Part shown: positions 55,008 through 63,946 of the stretch, one piece after another | Layout of the letters: each line of letters opens with the position of its first letter | Position numbering within the stretch: the stretch's first letter is position 1 | NCBI RefSeq assembly: GCF_018336155.1 | Contig: NZ_JAGYHF010000004.1 | Location: forward strand, 124,001 to 188,000 | Direction: 5' to 3' | DNA length: 64,000 bases | Source of the DNA: Pseudomonas rustica | GTDB taxonomy: Bacteria; Pseudomonadota; Gammaproteobacteria; Pseudomonadales; Pseudomonadaceae | The notes under the pieces: model-generated | What the model was told of the DNA's origin: nothing | The model's input: only the letters and a program-made list of their open reading frames with translations | Databases searched by the model: none | Made by a program: the position numbers and the translations under genes

Positions 55008-56063
55008 TCAATTCACCACCGGAATCCAAGCCGCCCGCGCCACATCTGCCGTATCGCCAAACGCCGGCAGTTTCTGCGCCAGGTCGCGCACGTTCTTCAC
55101 GTCGAGATCCAGCAACTGCTGCCGCGTGATCAAGGTCGGTGGTACCAGCACTTGCTGCCCCGGGTTTTCCCCGGCAATCAGCATCGCCAGACTGCGCACA
55201 CTGATTGCACCGGCGACTTGTGGATTGACCGCTGCCGTCGCGGCCCAGGCGCTGTTCGGTTCTTTCATGATCTGGATATCGGCGGTGGAGATGTCGGCGC
55301 TGTAGATTTTCACTTTGCTCGCCAGTCCGGCTTCGTCGACGGCGATTTTTGCGCCTTTGGCGAATTCGTCGAACGGCGCGAAGATCACGCTGATGTCGGG
55401 ATTGGCGCGCAGCACGGCGCTGGCCTGATCGGCGACGGAGTTGGCGATTGGCGGGTTGAGCGTGCCGAATCGCGCTTTCTCGATGATCCCCGGATTGGCC
55501 TTTTTCACTTGGCTCCAGATTTCATCGCGCCGCTCCATCGGGGTGAAACCGCTGATGTACACGTAGCCCGCATCAAAGCGCGTGCCGTTGTCCTTCACCG
55601 CTTGATCTAGCGCCAGACGCGCCAATGCGTGGTGATCCTGCTCGACCTGGGTGACTTGCGGCGTGTTCAGATCAACGTCGAAGGCGACGACTTTGATGCC
55701 TTTGGCGAGCGCCCGGTCGATCGGGCCTTTGAGGGTTTCCGCCAGGCCGAGCTGCACGATGATGCCGTCGACACCGAGGTCAGCCGCCTGATCAATCATC
55801 TCGCCCTGACTCGCCGCCTGCTGCCGCGCATCAAACACCCGCAGATTGGCGCCGAGCGCTTCAGTCTGTTTCTCCACACCACGCAAATACGCTTCGGGAA
55901 AATCCCCGGAAAACAGATAACCCACCAGCGCAATCTGCACCTGGCCCTTATCGAACGGCGCCGGAGCGCCGGGCAATGCCTTGGCCTGCGCGTTAAGCGC
56001 CAATACCGAGAGCACCGCGCCGGTGAGGCAATGGCGCGCGAACTGTTTGATTGAACCGTGCAT
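55008..56063 (-). CDS. Sugar-type ABC substrate-binding protein (RbsB-like)
   Basis: A 351-aa protein with a signal peptide ending near NAQA (residue ~27). VQIALVGYLFSGDFPEAYLRGVEKQTEALGANLRVFDARQQAASQGEMIDQAADLGVDGIIVQLG matches the periplasmic-binding-protein type 1 fold. Later NPDISVIFAPFDEFAKGAKIAVDEAG and VKIYSADIST are typical of RbsB/XylF-like proteins. It is the last gene of the seven-gene operon, followed by the terminator. Ligand unknown; with the oxygenase and MetNIQ genes a plain sugar is not assured. Confidence 0.88.
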   Translation of the reverse strand: MHGSIKQFARHCLTGAVLSVLALNAQAKALPGAPAPFDKGQVQIALVGYLFSGDFPEAYLRGVEKQTEALGANLRVFDARQQAASQGEMIDQAADLGVDGIIVQLGLAETLKGPIDRALAKGIKVVAFDVDLNTPQVTQVEQDHHALARLALDQAVKDNGTRFDAGYVYISGFTPMERRDEIWSQVKKANPGIIEKARFGTLNPPIANSVADQASAVLRANPDISVIFAPFDEFAKGAKIAVDEAGLASKVKIYSADISTADIQIMKEPNSAWAATAAVNPQVAGAISVRSLAMLIAGENPGQQVLVPPTLITRQQLLDLDVKNVRDLAQKLPAFGDTADVARAAWIPVVN

Positions 56064-56087
56064 ACAACATCCTTGAATAAAAGCAGC

Positions 56088-57113
56088 TCAGCGCGCCCGA
56101 TGCGCGAGGCCGAAGGTGAACATCAGGGCCAGCACCAACACCAGTCCCTTGACGAAATCCTGCGCGTAATACGGCGCATTGAGCATGGTCAGGCCATTGA
56201 GCAGCGAGGCGACCAACAGCGCGCCGATCAGCGTGCCGAAGGCGTTGGGTTTCTTCGCGCCGAGCACGGCGAAACCGATCAGCGCGGCGCCGAGCGCGTC
56301 GAGCACCAGACCGTTGCCGGAGCTGACATCGCCACGGCCCAACCGCGCCGCGAGCAACAATCCGCCGAGCGACGCCAGTAACGACGACAGCACGTAAGCC
56401 AACAGTTTGAAGCGCTGCACTGGCGCCCCGGCCAGTCGCGCAGCCTGCTCGTTGCCGCCGATGGCATAGAACAGCCGACCGATGCGCGTACGTTCGAGAA
56501 ACAGCCACACCGCCACCGCAACCACCGCAGTGATCAACACCGGAATTGGTACGACTTCCCACAGCCGCCCACGGCCCAGCGCAAGAAATGCGGCACTGAA
56601 TGCGCCCTCGGTTTCCTCGCCGTTGGGTAGCGTCATGCCCACCGCAATCGAGCGGCCACCGGTAGGAATCAACTGCACGCCGATCACCAGAAACATGCTG
56701 CCCAACGTGGCGAGAATGTCAGGCACCCGCAGCTTGACGATCAGCCAACCGTTGAGCAGGCCGACCAGCGCGCCGCCCGCCAGGCTGATCAACACCGCCG
56801 GCACCGCGCCCCAACCGAGCACGACCATCACGTAACTGGCGATCATCAGGCTCATCGCCGCGACCGCGCCAATCGACAAATCGAGGCCGCCGACGGCCAT
56901 GGTCAAGGTCACGCCCAAGGCGAGCAGCGCGACAATCGACACCGATTGCAGAATGCTGAACAGATTGCCGACGCGCAGAAACGCCGGCTCTGCGAAGCTG
57001 AAAAACACCACGATGGCCGCCAGCAGCCACAACAGGCCATAACGGATCAACGCTTGCAGCAGACGCTCGGCAGGTGCCGGTGCGCTCGATGACAGTGAAC
57101 TCGAATCAGGCAC
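56088..57113 (-). CDS. Sugar-type ABC transporter permease (RbsC-like)
   Basis: A 341-aa membrane protein starting at GTG 57113 (GGAGCAGAGCGA upstream), overlapping the ATPase stop by 8 bp. About ten hydrophobic helices and motifs such as GLDLSIGAVAAMSLMIASYVMVVLG and GGRSIAVGMTLPNGEE ... LGAKKPNAFGTLIGALLVASLLNGLTMLNAPYYAQDFVKGLVLVLALMF are RbsC-like. In-frame sequence farther upstream lies within the ATPase gene. Confidence 0.88.
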   Translation of the reverse strand: MPDSSSLSSSAPAPAERLLQALIRYGLLWLLAAIVVFFSFAEPAFLRVGNLFSILQSVSIVALLALGVTLTMAVGGLDLSIGAVAAMSLMIASYVMVVLGWGAVPAVLISLAGGALVGLLNGWLIVKLRVPDILATLGSMFLVIGVQLIPTGGRSIAVGMTLPNGEETEGAFSAAFLALGRGRLWEVVPIPVLITAVVAVAVWLFLERTRIGRLFYAIGGNEQAARLAGAPVQRFKLLAYVLSSLLASLGGLLLAARLGRGDVSSGNGLVLDALGAALIGFAVLGAKKPNAFGTLIGALLVASLLNGLTMLNAPYYAQDFVKGLVLVLALMFTFGLAHRAR

Positions 57114-58662
57114 TCGCTCTGCTCCTTGGCGTGGCGTGAGGGGAATGTTCGGTAACGTCGCTGCCGGCCAATGCCGCGACCAGTTCGGCACGGTTCAGAC
57201 CGGCGCGCGGGTATTCGGCGACGACCGCGTGATCGCGCACCAGGAGAATTCGATCGGCAATTTCCAGCGCTTCATCGACATCGGCGCAAATCACCAGCGT
57301 CGCCCGGCCCTTGGCACTGTCGCGCAGCAGTTGGCCGATTTCGCGGCGGGCGCGGACGTCGACACCCTGGAACGGTTCATCGAGGATCAACATCCGACCT
57401 TCCCCGAGCAGCCAGCGGCCGAGCACAACCTTTTGCTGATTGCCGCCGGACAGCGCAGTCATCGGCACATCGATGCCGGCAGTCTTGATACCCAGCGCGG
57501 CGACCTGCGCTTCGACCGCCGCCGCTTCGGCGCGATTGCGAATAAAACCGCCACGGGTGAAACGCTCCAGAAACGGCAAGGTCAGCGTGCGACGCAGAGA
57601 GAAATCCGGCACCAGCGAATGACTGGCGCGATCTTCGGCGGCGTAGAAAACCCCGCTACGAATCGCCTCCCGAGGCGAACCTGGCTGCCAGTCAACGCCA
57701 GCCAATTGCACGCTGCCCTCCGCCAATGAGCGTAAACCGAACAGCACTTCGGCGATCTCGGTTTTGCCGGCGCCGAGCAACCCGGTCAGCACCACCACTT
57801 CGTTTTCATGCAAGGTCAGATCGAAAGCCTTCGAACGCGGCAGCACTTTTAACGCACGGAGTTTCAGCACTTCCTGCCCCGCCACTTGCGGCATGTACAC
57901 ATGCGCGGCCAGTGCTTGCCCGAGCATCGCGTGAACGGCTTCGGGTAACTGCCGCGCGCTGAACTCACCGGCCAATCGTCCGTCACGCAAAACAATCGCG
58001 CGATCAGCGACCCGTTGCAGATCGGACAGCCGATGGGAGATGTAAAGAATCGCCACGCCACGGCTGCGCAACGTGTCGATCAAACCAAACAGGCGCTGCG
58101 CTTCGGCATCGGATAACGCCGCCGTCGGCTCGTCGAGAATCAGCAAACGCGGCTGCAAGGCAAAGGCGCGAGCGAGCACGACCAATTGCCGCTCGGCCTG
58201 GCCAAGGTGTTCGATGGGTTGCTCCAGCGGCAAGCTCAGGCCGAGACCGGCGGCGATACTCGCGGCGCGTTCCAGAAGGCGTTTGCGGTTAAGCCAGAAA
58301 TTCGCATCGGGCTTGCACAGCTCATCGAGCAGGAGGTTTTCGGCCACGCTCAAACCCGGCGCGATGCCCTCGTTGATCTGCTGATGCACAGCGACGATGC
58401 CGACCCTGCGCGCCGACAGCGGCGAGCTGAAATGGCGCGGCTGCCCCTCGACGAGAATCTCGCCAGCATCCGCGTTTTGACTGCCTGCCAAAATCTTCAC
58501 CAACGTCGATTTACCGGCGCCATTGGCGCCGAGTAACGCGACCACTTCGGCGGGATAAATCTCAAGGCTGACCCGATCCAGCGCTCGGTTCGAGCCAAAC
58601 GTTTTGCTCAGTTCACGTACCCGAATCAGTGGCTCAGGTGCCACGGCGACAGGCGCACTCAT
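57106..58662 (-). CDS. Sugar-type ABC transporter double ATPase (RbsA-like)
   Basis: A 518-aa protein with two ATPase halves. The first has GANGAGKSTLVKIL, a degenerate-looking signature (LGQAERQLVVLARAF) and LLILDEPTAALSD. The second has GLLGAGKTEIAEVLFGL (Walker A variant), LSGGNQQKVVLGRWL and MLILDEPFQGVDVRARREI, typical of RbsA/MglA. The second-half H-loop region reads LVICADVDEAL rather than SxE-type. It begins 8 bp after the MetI-like gene stop. Confidence 0.9.
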   Translation of the reverse strand: MSAPVAVAPEPLIRVRELSKTFGSNRALDRVSLEIYPAEVVALLGANGAGKSTLVKILAGSQNADAGEILVEGQPRHFSSPLSARRVGIVAVHQQINEGIAPGLSVAENLLLDELCKPDANFWLNRKRLLERAASIAAGLGLSLPLEQPIEHLGQAERQLVVLARAFALQPRLLILDEPTAALSDAEAQRLFGLIDTLRSRGVAILYISHRLSDLQRVADRAIVLRDGRLAGEFSARQLPEAVHAMLGQALAAHVYMPQVAGQEVLKLRALKVLPRSKAFDLTLHENEVVVLTGLLGAGKTEIAEVLFGLRSLAEGSVQLAGVDWQPGSPREAIRSGVFYAAEDRASHSLVPDFSLRRTLTLPFLERFTRGGFIRNRAEAAAVEAQVAALGIKTAGIDVPMTALSGGNQQKVVLGRWLLGEGRMLILDEPFQGVDVRARREIGQLLRDSAKGRATLVICADVDEALEIADRILLVRDHAVVAEYPRAGLNRAELVAALAGSDVTEHSPHATPRSRASA

Positions 58663-58670
58663 AAATTTCC

Positions 58671-59342
58671 TTAGCGGCGATGAGCCAGCGAACGCACGAG
58701 CCGATCGCCCAGGCTTTGCACGCCCTGGACGAGGATGACCAACACCACCACGGTGGCGACCATCACTTCATTGTTGAAACGCTGATAGCCATAACGGATC
58801 GCCAGATCGCCGAGTCCGCCGCCACCGATGACCCCGGCCATCGAGGAAAAACCAATCAACATCACCAGCGTCAGGGTGATGCCCGCGAGCAACGCCGGCA
58901 GGGCTTCGGGCAGCAGCACTTTAAAAATCACATGGCCGATGTCGCCGCCCATGGCGAGGATCGCTTCGATGCGGCCCTTGTCGACTTCGTCCAGCGCGTT
59001 TTCGACGATGCGCGCGAAGAACGGAAACGCGCCAATGGTGATCGGCACCACCGCAGCGGTGCTGCCCAGCGTGGTGCCGACGACCAGACGGGTCAGCGGA
59101 ATCAAGGCGATCAGCATCACCACGAACGGCAGCGAACGGCCGAGATTGACCAGACTGCTGAGGGCCGCGTTGAAACGCGGCATCGGCCGCAATCCGTCGC
59201 GGCGACTGATAAAAAGCAGCACACCCAGCGGCAAGCCGATCAGCAGCGTGAACAGCCCCGCGAGCAACACCATGTACAGGGTTTCGCCGGTGGCGTTGAA
59301 CACCAGTTGCAGGATTTCATCCCAATTGATCGAACGGTTCAT
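58671..59342 (-). CDS. metI: ABC permease, MetI type
   Basis: A 223-aa membrane protein with five to six helices. [153 protein letters not shown] is characteristic of MetI. Its ATG overlaps the MetN-like stop as ATGA. The gene name reflects family, not demonstrated methionine transport. Confidence 0.9.
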   Translation of the reverse strand: MNRSINWDEILQLVFNATGETLYMVLLAGLFTLLIGLPLGVLLFISRRDGLRPMPRFNAALSSLVNLGRSLPFVVMLIALIPLTRLVVGTTLGSTAAVVPITIGAFPFFARIVENALDEVDKGRIEAILAMGGDIGHVIFKVLLPEALPALLAGITLTLVMLIGFSSMAGVIGGGGLGDLAIRYGYQRFNNEVMVATVVVLVILVQGVQSLGDRLVRSLAHRR

Positions 59343-60139
59343 GACTGCGCCGCCCTTACGCCATATTGCTTGAGGAAGGTCAGGCCCGGCGCGTCATGGC
59401 CCAGCGGTAATCCGCAAGTCGGACGCAGTGAACTGCCGAGCGCCGACTGTGGATCAGCGAGCAGACGTGGCACCGGCCCGGCCTCGACCAGCCGTCCGTT
59501 GGCCATAAATGCGGCGTGATCGCAGATCGACTTGACCACGTCGAGTTCGTGGGTGATCAGCACGATGGTCAGGCCCAATTGCCGATTGATGTCGCGCAGC
59601 AGATCAAGAATTGAAGCGGTGGTTTCCGGGTCGAGGGCGCTGGTGGCTTCGTCCGACAACAGATACGCCGGCTCCGCAGCCAAGGCGCGGGCAATCCCCA
59701 CTCGCTGCTTTTGCCCGCCGGACAGTTGCGAAGGAAAGGCTTGCGCCTTGTCGCTCAAACCGACCAGTTCCAGCAGTTCGCGAACCCGCACATGGCGCCA
59801 CGGTTTGCCGACGTTGGCGATTTCCAGCGGCACGGCGATGTTGTCGAACACGTTGCGCGAGTGCAGCAGGTTGAAGCCCTGAAAGATCATGCCGATACGC
59901 TGACGTTGCTTGCGCAGTTCGCTGTCGGACAGCGCCAGCAGATCCACACCATCAATCAGAATCTTGCCGCTGTCCGGTCGTTCAAGCAGGTTGAGGCAAC
60001 GCAGCAGCGTCGACTTGCCCGCCCCGCTCCGCCCGAGAATCCCGTAGACCGCGCCGTCAGGAATGCTCAGCGAGACCTGATCCAGCGCCGGTTGCGTGGC
60101 CGACGCGTAGGTTTTGCTCAACTGCTCGACGGCGATCAT
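59339..60139 (-). CDS. metN: ABC ATPase, MetN type, without the C-terminal regulatory domain
   Basis: A 266-aa ATPase: Walker [16 protein letters not shown] loop [17 protein letters not shown], signature [15 protein letters not shown], Walker [29 protein letters not shown]. MetN proteins are typically ~340 aa with a C-terminal NIL/ACT domain that binds methionine and causes transinhibition. Here the chain ends shortly after the nucleotide domain, so that feedback is absent or different. It couples to MetQ-like (overlap) and MetI-like (overlap). Confidence 0.9.
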   Translation of the reverse strand: MIAVEQLSKTYASATQPALDQVSLSIPDGAVYGILGRSGAGKSTLLRCLNLLERPDSGKILIDGVDLLALSDSELRKQRQRIGMIFQGFNLLHSRNVFDNIAVPLEIANVGKPWRHVRVRELLELVGLSDKAQAFPSQLSGGQKQRVGIARALAAEPAYLLSDEATSALDPETTASILDLLRDINRQLGLTIVLITHELDVVKSICDHAAFMANGRLVEAGPVPRLLADPQSALGSSLRPTCGLPLGHDAPGLTFLKQYGVRAAQS

Positions 60140-60945
60140 GGCTTGCCGCCCGCCACCGGAATCACCGAACCGGCGAAGTTATCGGTGATGTATTTGGCGA
60201 CTTCCGGCGAAGTCAGATCCTTGGCCAGTTGTGCGATGCGTGGGTCGTGCTCCAGCTTCGGTGTGGTCACCAGAATGTTGGCGTAAGGATTGTGCTCGGC
60301 CTTCTCGAGGCCCAAGGCGTCTTTGGCCGGCACCAGGCCTGCGTCGAGCGCGTAGTTGCCGTTGATCACTGCCAGATCGACGTCGTCGAGCGAACGTGGA
60401 ATCTGCGGTGATTCGATTTCGAGAATTTTCAGCTGTTTCGGGTTTTCGGCGATGTCCTTGGGCGTTGCCTGATCGGCGGCGGGATCGTTGAAACCGGGCT
60501 TGAGCTTGATCAGGCCGTTGTCCTGCAACAGGTACAGCGCGCGGCTCAGATTGGTGACGTTGTTGGGTACGGCGACGGTGCCTTTTTCCGGCACGTCGGC
60601 GAAGCTTTTGTGCCGACGTGAATAAATCCCCAAAGGCTCGATATGCACGGTGGCGGCCACCGCGAGTTTCTCGCCGAGCGCCTGCTCCTGAGATTTCAGA
60701 TACGGCAGGTGCTGGAAGTAATTGGCGTCGACATCACCGTGTACCAGCAACTCGTTGGAGTTCACGCCGTTGGGGATTTCGATGACTTTGAGGTTGAGTT
60801 GCGGATCGATTTTCTGGATGTACGCAAGGATCTGCGCGTGGGGCACCGGGTCGGCGGCAACACGCAACGGTTCCAGGGCCTGCGCGCCGAAAGAGCTCAC
60901 CAGTGCGCCGAGGACGGCCAGGGTCAAACCTGCTTTTTTAATCAT
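60136..60945 (-). CDS. metQ: Substrate-binding protein, MetQ/NlpA type
   Basis: A 269-aa protein with a signal peptide ([23 protein letters not shown]), no lipobox Cys visible. [86 protein letters not shown] is the NlpA/MetQ fold (the PHAQIL and FQHLPYL stretches are family features). Ligand may be a methionine derivative or another sulfur compound; undetermined. The next gene begins within its last codons. Confidence 0.9.
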   Translation of the reverse strand: MIKKAGLTLAVLGALVSSFGAQALEPLRVAADPVPHAQILAYIQKIDPQLNLKVIEIPNGVNSNELLVHGDVDANYFQHLPYLKSQEQALGEKLAVAATVHIEPLGIYSRRHKSFADVPEKGTVAVPNNVTNLSRALYLLQDNGLIKLKPGFNDPAADQATPKDIAENPKQLKILEIESPQIPRSLDDVDLAVINGNYALDAGLVPAKDALGLEKAEHNPYANILVTTPKLEHDPRIAQLAKDLTSPEVAKYITDNFAGSVIPVAGGKP

Positions 60946-60972
60946 GTGCGGAGTCCTTGAGCGAATGATGAA

Positions 60973-62019
60973 TCAGGCGGTTTTACGAACAGGTACTGGC
61001 GGCAGCAACGCGTCGGCGTAGAAGCGCTGAGCAACGTCCGGATGCGAGCGCAAACGACCCTTGAGGTAGTTCCAGCCGACATCGCGAAACAGTGGATTGA
61101 GCGGATCACTCGCCGGCCCGCGCGCCTCGCGCAACAGCACGGTGGGCAACGGATACAGCGGCACCACCGCATCGAGTTGCGCGCCGAGGAAGAACGCGAT
61201 CGATAGGCGTTCGCTGCCAGCCGGTGGCGAAACCACGCGGTGCACGGTGGCACGCAGATAACCGTTAGTGGCCAGTTCGAGCAGCTCGCCGATGTTCACC
61301 ACCAAAGTGTTTTCGCGGGGTAATGCGTCGATCCAGCGGCCTTCTTCGACCTCGACTTGCAGCCCGGCCTGTTGGTCTTGCAGCAGAAAACTCAGGAACC
61401 CGGAATCCTTGTGCGCGCCGACGCCTTGATGGCTCGCCTCGCTCAACTGGCCGGGGTAGCGCATCAACTTGATGTGTTCGTTGGGTTTGTCACCGTAGAG
61501 CTGATCGAAGGCATCGGCGCGCAGTGACAGCGCCTGAGCGAAGGCCCGCAGCAAGCGCAACGACATGCGCGTCATCGCCTGTTGCCATTCGAGCAGCAAC
61601 GGTTTCAGTTCGGGGAGTGCCGCTGGCCATTGGTTGGGGCCTTGCAGCCGCGCCCACAATGGACTGTCTTCGTTTAACGGTAGAGCCTCACGCTCGGCGC
61701 CGAGATCAAACTGTTCGCGCTGATCGGGTTGCCCGCGAGTGATCTCGGAAGCCGCACGGTTGTAGCCGCGAAAATGCGGCGAATTGATCATGCCGACGGC
61801 GGTTTTTTCGCTGTCGGGCAAGGCGAAGAATTGTCGGGCGTGGGCCTGCACTTGCTCGAGCAGCGTACTGTCGATGCCGTGGCCGGTGAGGTAGAAGAAA
61901 CCGACGTCACGGGCGGCGTGGCGCAGGCTTTCCAGAAATTGGTAACGCTGTTGCGCGGTGCCCTCGAACAGGGACAGGTCGAGGGTTGGCAGTGTGGTGA
62001 TATCCAAGGTATGCGGCAT
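60973..62019 (-). CDS. 2-Oxoglutarate/Fe(II) dioxygenase, isopenicillin-N-synthase-like
   Basis: A 348-aa enzyme. The N-terminal LPTLDLSLFEGTAQQRYQFLESLRHAARDVGFFYLTGHGI is the DIOX_N domain; the catalytic facial triad is HKD in GVGAHKDSGFLSFLLQ with the distal His in ATVHRVVSPP and the 2OG-binding Arg in SERLSIAFF. It heads the seven-gene operon, 27 bp upstream of metQ-like. Such enzymes may hydroxylate, dealkylate or open rings. Coupling with two importers implies it attacks an imported compound; the substrate is unknown. Confidence 0.88.
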   Translation of the reverse strand: MPHTLDITTLPTLDLSLFEGTAQQRYQFLESLRHAARDVGFFYLTGHGIDSTLLEQVQAHARQFFALPDSEKTAVGMINSPHFRGYNRAASEITRGQPDQREQFDLGAEREALPLNEDSPLWARLQGPNQWPAALPELKPLLLEWQQAMTRMSLRLLRAFAQALSLRADAFDQLYGDKPNEHIKLMRYPGQLSEASHQGVGAHKDSGFLSFLLQDQQAGLQVEVEEGRWIDALPRENTLVVNIGELLELATNGYLRATVHRVVSPPAGSERLSIAFFLGAQLDAVVPLYPLPTVLLREARGPASDPLNPLFRDVGWNYLKGRLRSHPDVAQRFYADALLPPVPVRKTA

Positions 62020-62191
62020 GATTCACTCCTGGGTGAACCAAACCTGAAGAACCTTTGATCGATTCAGCGTGTGCCGTCATGGCAATCGGGGGTCTATCGG
62101 TTTGATGCGTTTATTCGTCGTTGAGGACAAAACTAAACGATCTTAAAAACAGCGGGCCAATATCTTTTTTGCATTACCTTAGGTCTGTTTT
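62020..62191. promoter_or_regulatory. Upstream region of the oxygenase-transporter operon
   Basis: A 172-bp AT-richer gap holds the presumed promoter. AAAGATATTGGCCCGCTG runs across 62143-62160 of the minus strand, with TTTTT and AAAACTAAAC stretches around it. I recognise no convincing operator. The start codon is preceded by AGGAGTGA, a good ribosome site. Confidence 0.35.
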
Positions 62192-62837
62192 CCCCTCACC
62201 CCAGCCCTCTCCCAGAGGTAGAGGGGGCCGACCGTGGTGTCTGGCGTGATACATCGACCTGAAAGATCGTGGCGATTATGGATTCGGCTGAAATCGTTCA
62301 GGTCGAATCTCTATTCAGCGCTCTCTCACCCTCAGGTAGAGGGGCCGACCGTGGTGTCTGGCGTGATACATCGACCTGAAAGATCGTGGCGATCATGGAT
62401 TCGGCAGAAATCGTTCAGGTCGAATCTCTATTCAGCGCTCTCTCACCCTCAAGTAGAGGGGCCGACCGTGGTGTCTGGCGTGATACATCGACCTGAAAGA
62501 TCGTGGCGATTATGGATTCGGCAGAAATCGTTCAGGTCGAATCCCCATTCAGCGCTCTCTCACCCTCAGGTAGAGGGGCCGACCGTGGTGTCTGGCGTGA
62601 TACATCGACCTGAAAGATCGTGGCGATTATGGATTCGGCAGAAAACGTTCAGGTCGAATCCCCATTCAGCGCTCTCTCACCCTCAGGTAGAGGGGCCGAC
62701 CGTGGTGTCTGGCGTGATACATCGACCTGAAAGATCGTGGCGATCATGGATTCGGCAGAAACCGTTCAGGTCGGCGTATCTCGCAAGCATCCCCCATTCA
62801 GTCCCCTCTCCCTCCGGGAGAGGGTTAGGGTGAGGGC
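62192..62837. repeat. CCCTCACCC-bounded element with five cores at 117-bp spacing (copy 4)
   Basis: The left end CCCCTCACCCCAGCCCTCTC (62192) and right end GGGAGAGGGTTAGGGTGAGGG (to 62837) bound five cores beginning GACCGTGGTGTCTGGCGTGA at 62230, 62347, 62464, 62581 and 62698, exactly 117 bp apart. The first four are nearly identical; the last runs into the right end. Each core carries CGACCTGAAAGATCG and TTCAGGTCG in inverse orientation. A 199-residue frame runs through it only because 117 is divisible by three. Confidence 0.95.
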
Positions 62838-62853
62838 CACAAACGACGCGGTA

Positions 62854-63771
62854 TCAATCCGTTTGCAACGCGCGCGGGCGTTGACTGCGTTGTTCGGCGC
62901 TGGCGTCTGGCGCGGGTTGCAGCTGGAAGTCGAACTTGAGTTTGGCGTGGCGTCCCAACGTTTCGTGCTCATGGAACACCACCTCGCCGACCAACCCTTC
63001 GCGGGTCGCGTAAGCAAAGTCATCCCACAAATATTGATCGCCCGACAGATTGATCTGCGTGGTCAGGTGTCGATGCCCCGGTGCGCTGATAAAAAAGTGC
63101 ACATGCGCCGGACGCTGACCGTGACGACCGAGCAAGTTCAGACATTCCTGCGTAGGGCCCTGCGGGTCGCAGCCATATCCGGAGGGAACGATGCTGCGTG
63201 CGCGGTAACAGCCTTCGGCGTCGGTGATGATCCGGCGGCGCAGGTTGTATTCGGACTGGCTCGGATCAAAAAACGAGTAGGTGCCTTTGGTATTGGCGTG
63301 CCACACATCGACTGTGGCGCCGGCCAGCGGCTGGCCGTGGAGGTCAAGCACCTGGCCTTGGAGAAACATCACCGTGGCAACGCCGTCCTCGCTGCCATCG
63401 TCCATGCGGCACTCGCCTTCACACAGCGGCGCACCCGCGACGTAGAGCGGCCCTTCGATGGTGCGCGGCGTGCCGCCGGTCAAGCCGATTTGTGCGTCTT
63501 TGGCGTCCTGGAGCAGGTCAAGGAAGTGTTCGATGCCAAGACCGGCGACCAGCAACCCCGCTTCCGAACGACCGCCCAAACGATTGAGATAGTCGACGGC
63601 TTTCCAGAATTCGTCTTCGCTGATTTCGAGGTCTTCGATGATTTTCGCGGTGTCCTGCAGTACGCGCAGAACGATGGTTTTCAAACGCGAGCTGCCGTCG
63701 TCGTTGGTGAAGCCGGCGGCTTCTTTGAAGAAGGTTTGCAGCTCAGGCGTGTGGGCAATTTTCACGGTCAT
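62854..63771 (-). CDS. catA: Catechol 1,2-dioxygenase (intradiol)
   Basis: A 305-aa enzyme. The non-heme Fe(III) ligands are Tyr in GPLYVAGAP, Tyr in SIVPSGYG and two His in QRPAHVHFFISAPGH. The N-terminal helical linker HTPELQTFFKEAAGFTNDDGSSRLKTIVLRVLQD is typical of CatA. It opens catechol to cis,cis-muconate in the beta-ketoadipate pathway. The stop is 17 bp from the repeat. catC lies upstream on the same strand, in the catBCA order, with a REP between them. Confidence 0.95.
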   Translation of the reverse strand: MTVKIAHTPELQTFFKEAAGFTNDDGSSRLKTIVLRVLQDTAKIIEDLEISEDEFWKAVDYLNRLGGRSEAGLLVAGLGIEHFLDLLQDAKDAQIGLTGGTPRTIEGPLYVAGAPLCEGECRMDDGSEDGVATVMFLQGQVLDLHGQPLAGATVDVWHANTKGTYSFFDPSQSEYNLRRRIITDAEGCYRARSIVPSGYGCDPQGPTQECLNLLGRHGQRPAHVHFFISAPGHRHLTTQINLSGDQYLWDDFAYATREGLVGEVVFHEHETLGRHAKLKFDFQLQPAPDASAEQRSQRPRALQTD

Positions 63772-63835
63772 GGTGGGTTACCTCATCTTGTTGTTGTGTG
63801 GTTCATGCAGCAGTTGTGTCCAGCCGCGCAGCACC

Positions 63836-63925
63836 TGTGGGAGCGAGCCTGCTCGCGAAGGCGCTATGTCATTCAACATCTGTGGTGGCTGATCCACCGT
63901 CTTCGCGAGCAAGCTCGCTCCCACA
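63836..63925. repeat. REP hairpin inside the cat operon
   Basis: TGTGGGAGCGAGCCTGCTCG at the left is mirrored at the right by a copy ending CAAGCTCGCTCCCACA (63910-63925). It lies between catC and catA. Confidence 0.88.
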
Positions 63926-63946
63926 AGGGCGGGCGGTATTCAGGGC

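Noticed and set aside
62234..62833. 199-residue repetitive protein (39-residue repeats)
   Set aside because: The frame exists only because the 117-bp repeat period is a multiple of three; the sequence is a noncoding palindromic element seen elsewhere in the window.
62192..62837. CRISPR array
   Set aside because: The whole 117-bp unit is repeated with no unique spacers and there are no cas genes nearby.
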